The position numbers and the translations under genes are program-made. From the NCBI GenBank assembly GCA_900552845.1, contig USBC01000032.1, forward strand, positions 1 to 14,025: a DNA stretch of 14,025 nt. Reading direction: 5' to 3'. A model generated the notes under the pieces. The model was given only the letters and a program-made list of their open reading frames with translations. It ran no database searches and was not told the DNA's origin. This document shows, one piece after another, positions 13,586 through 14,025 of this stretch. This DNA comes from an uncultured Oscillospiraceae bacterium (GTDB taxonomy: Bacteria > Bacillota > Clostridia > Oscillospirales > Ruminococcaceae). How positions within the stretch are numbered: position 1 is the first letter of the stretch; each line of letters opens with the position of its first letter.

Positions 13586-14025
13586 TTGGAAACCGGAAAT
13601 CAGTTTTTGGGGACGGAGCGTATCGGCAAGCTCATGGGGCAGTATGCCGTCCCCTGCGTCATCTCACTGCTGGTAGGCGCGCTCTATAACATCGTTGACC
13701 AGATCTTCATCGCCAACGCCAGCTACCTCGGCTCTTACGGCAACGCCGCCAATACGGTGGTGTTCCCGCTGACGGTGGTGGCGCTGGCCATTGCTGTCAT
13801 GGTGGGCGACGGTTGCTGCGCCTTTGTCAGCATGGCGCTGGGCAGAAATGAGGTGGACAAGGCCAAGCGCAGTGTCGGCAACGCGGTGGTGTTAAGCGTC
13901 GCCAGCAGTCTTGTCCTGACGGCGGTATATCTCATTTTCGCAAACACTATCATCGCCATGTTCGGCGGCACGGTGAATGAGGAGACCTTCCACCACTCGC
14001 AGGAGTATTTCTTCTATATCACGCT
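13586..14025 (+). CDS. MATE-family multidrug/cation efflux transporter (partial, runs off the right edge)
   Basis: The frame starts at TTG (13586-13588), reading METGNQFLGTERIGKLMGQY, with AAAGGTG six bases upstream; no ATG is present in a suitable position. At least 146 residues are visible. The first membrane segment (AVPCVISLLVGALYNIVDQI, then FIAN) is the hallmark MATE N-terminus. The following segments (VVFPLTVVALAIAVMVGDGC, and VVLSVASSLVLTAVYLIFAN) fit the expected membrane topology. MATE proteins export drugs or metabolites using sodium or proton gradients. Expression probably depends on the two-hairpin leader. A run of seven T overlaps the start codon (13581-13587), a possible slippage site. 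Confidence 0.9.
   Translation, partial: METGNQFLGTERIGKLMGQYAVPCVISLLVGALYNIVDQIFIANASYLGSYGNAANTVVFPLTVVALAIAVMVGDGCCAFVSMALGRNEVDKAKRSVGNAVVLSVASSLVLTAVYLIFANTIIAMFGGTVNEETFHHSQEYFFYIT

Overview
The window looks like a chromosomal segment from a Gram-positive, low-to-moderate-GC Clostridia-type Firmicute, probably a gut anaerobe related to Oscillospiraceae or Lachnospiraceae. The support is strong AGGAGG ribosome binding sites, sigma-A promoters with 16-17 base spacers, two remnants of the sporulation regulator SpoVT, Firmicutes-type XRE, WYL and LacI regulators, and a MATE transporter. No rRNA, tRNA, CRISPR array or intact transposase was seen.

Left part (1-4774, minus strand, visibly AT-richer). 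In transcription order it holds an AAA_14/DUF4143 ATPase, a lipoprotein with a C8A7 homopolymer run just after its signal peptide, a WYL-domain regulator, a 406-residue protein that resembles the N-terminal half of a Clostridia AAA-family ATPase but has no Walker motifs, and a small lipoprotein whose tail is overlapped by another open frame leaving the window. This reads as accessory DNA with truncated genes.

Middle (4784-7480). Two 5'-truncated copies of spoVT lie on the plus strand as direct repeats 1975 bases apart. They bracket two overlapping minus-strand genes. One encodes a small flavodoxin-fold protein with an iron-sulfur-flavoprotein type cysteine motif. The other encodes a flavodoxin-fold domain fused to three membrane segments.

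Right-centre (7487-12598, minus strand, GC-richer). This is the most coherent system. It has a LacI-family regulator followed 13 bases later by an unusual dihydroorotate-dehydrogenase-like flavoprotein with two ferredoxin-type cysteine motifs. After a terminator and a separate promoter come an NCS2 nucleobase permease and an amidohydrolase of the 8-oxoguanine deaminase/AtzB type. A palindrome TGTAACA-N8/9-TGTTACA occurs at the regulator's promoter and twice in the permease promoter region, so the two operons probably form one regulon. The likely job is inducible uptake, deamination and redox conversion of a purine-like base or related heterocycle; the substrate is unknown.

Right end (12612-14025). 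A decayed open frame is followed by a truncated XRE regulator, a very strong terminator, and a consensus sigma-A promoter driving a leader with two related hairpins, each followed by a T-run. A MATE-family efflux gene then starts from a TTG codon and runs off the end of the window.
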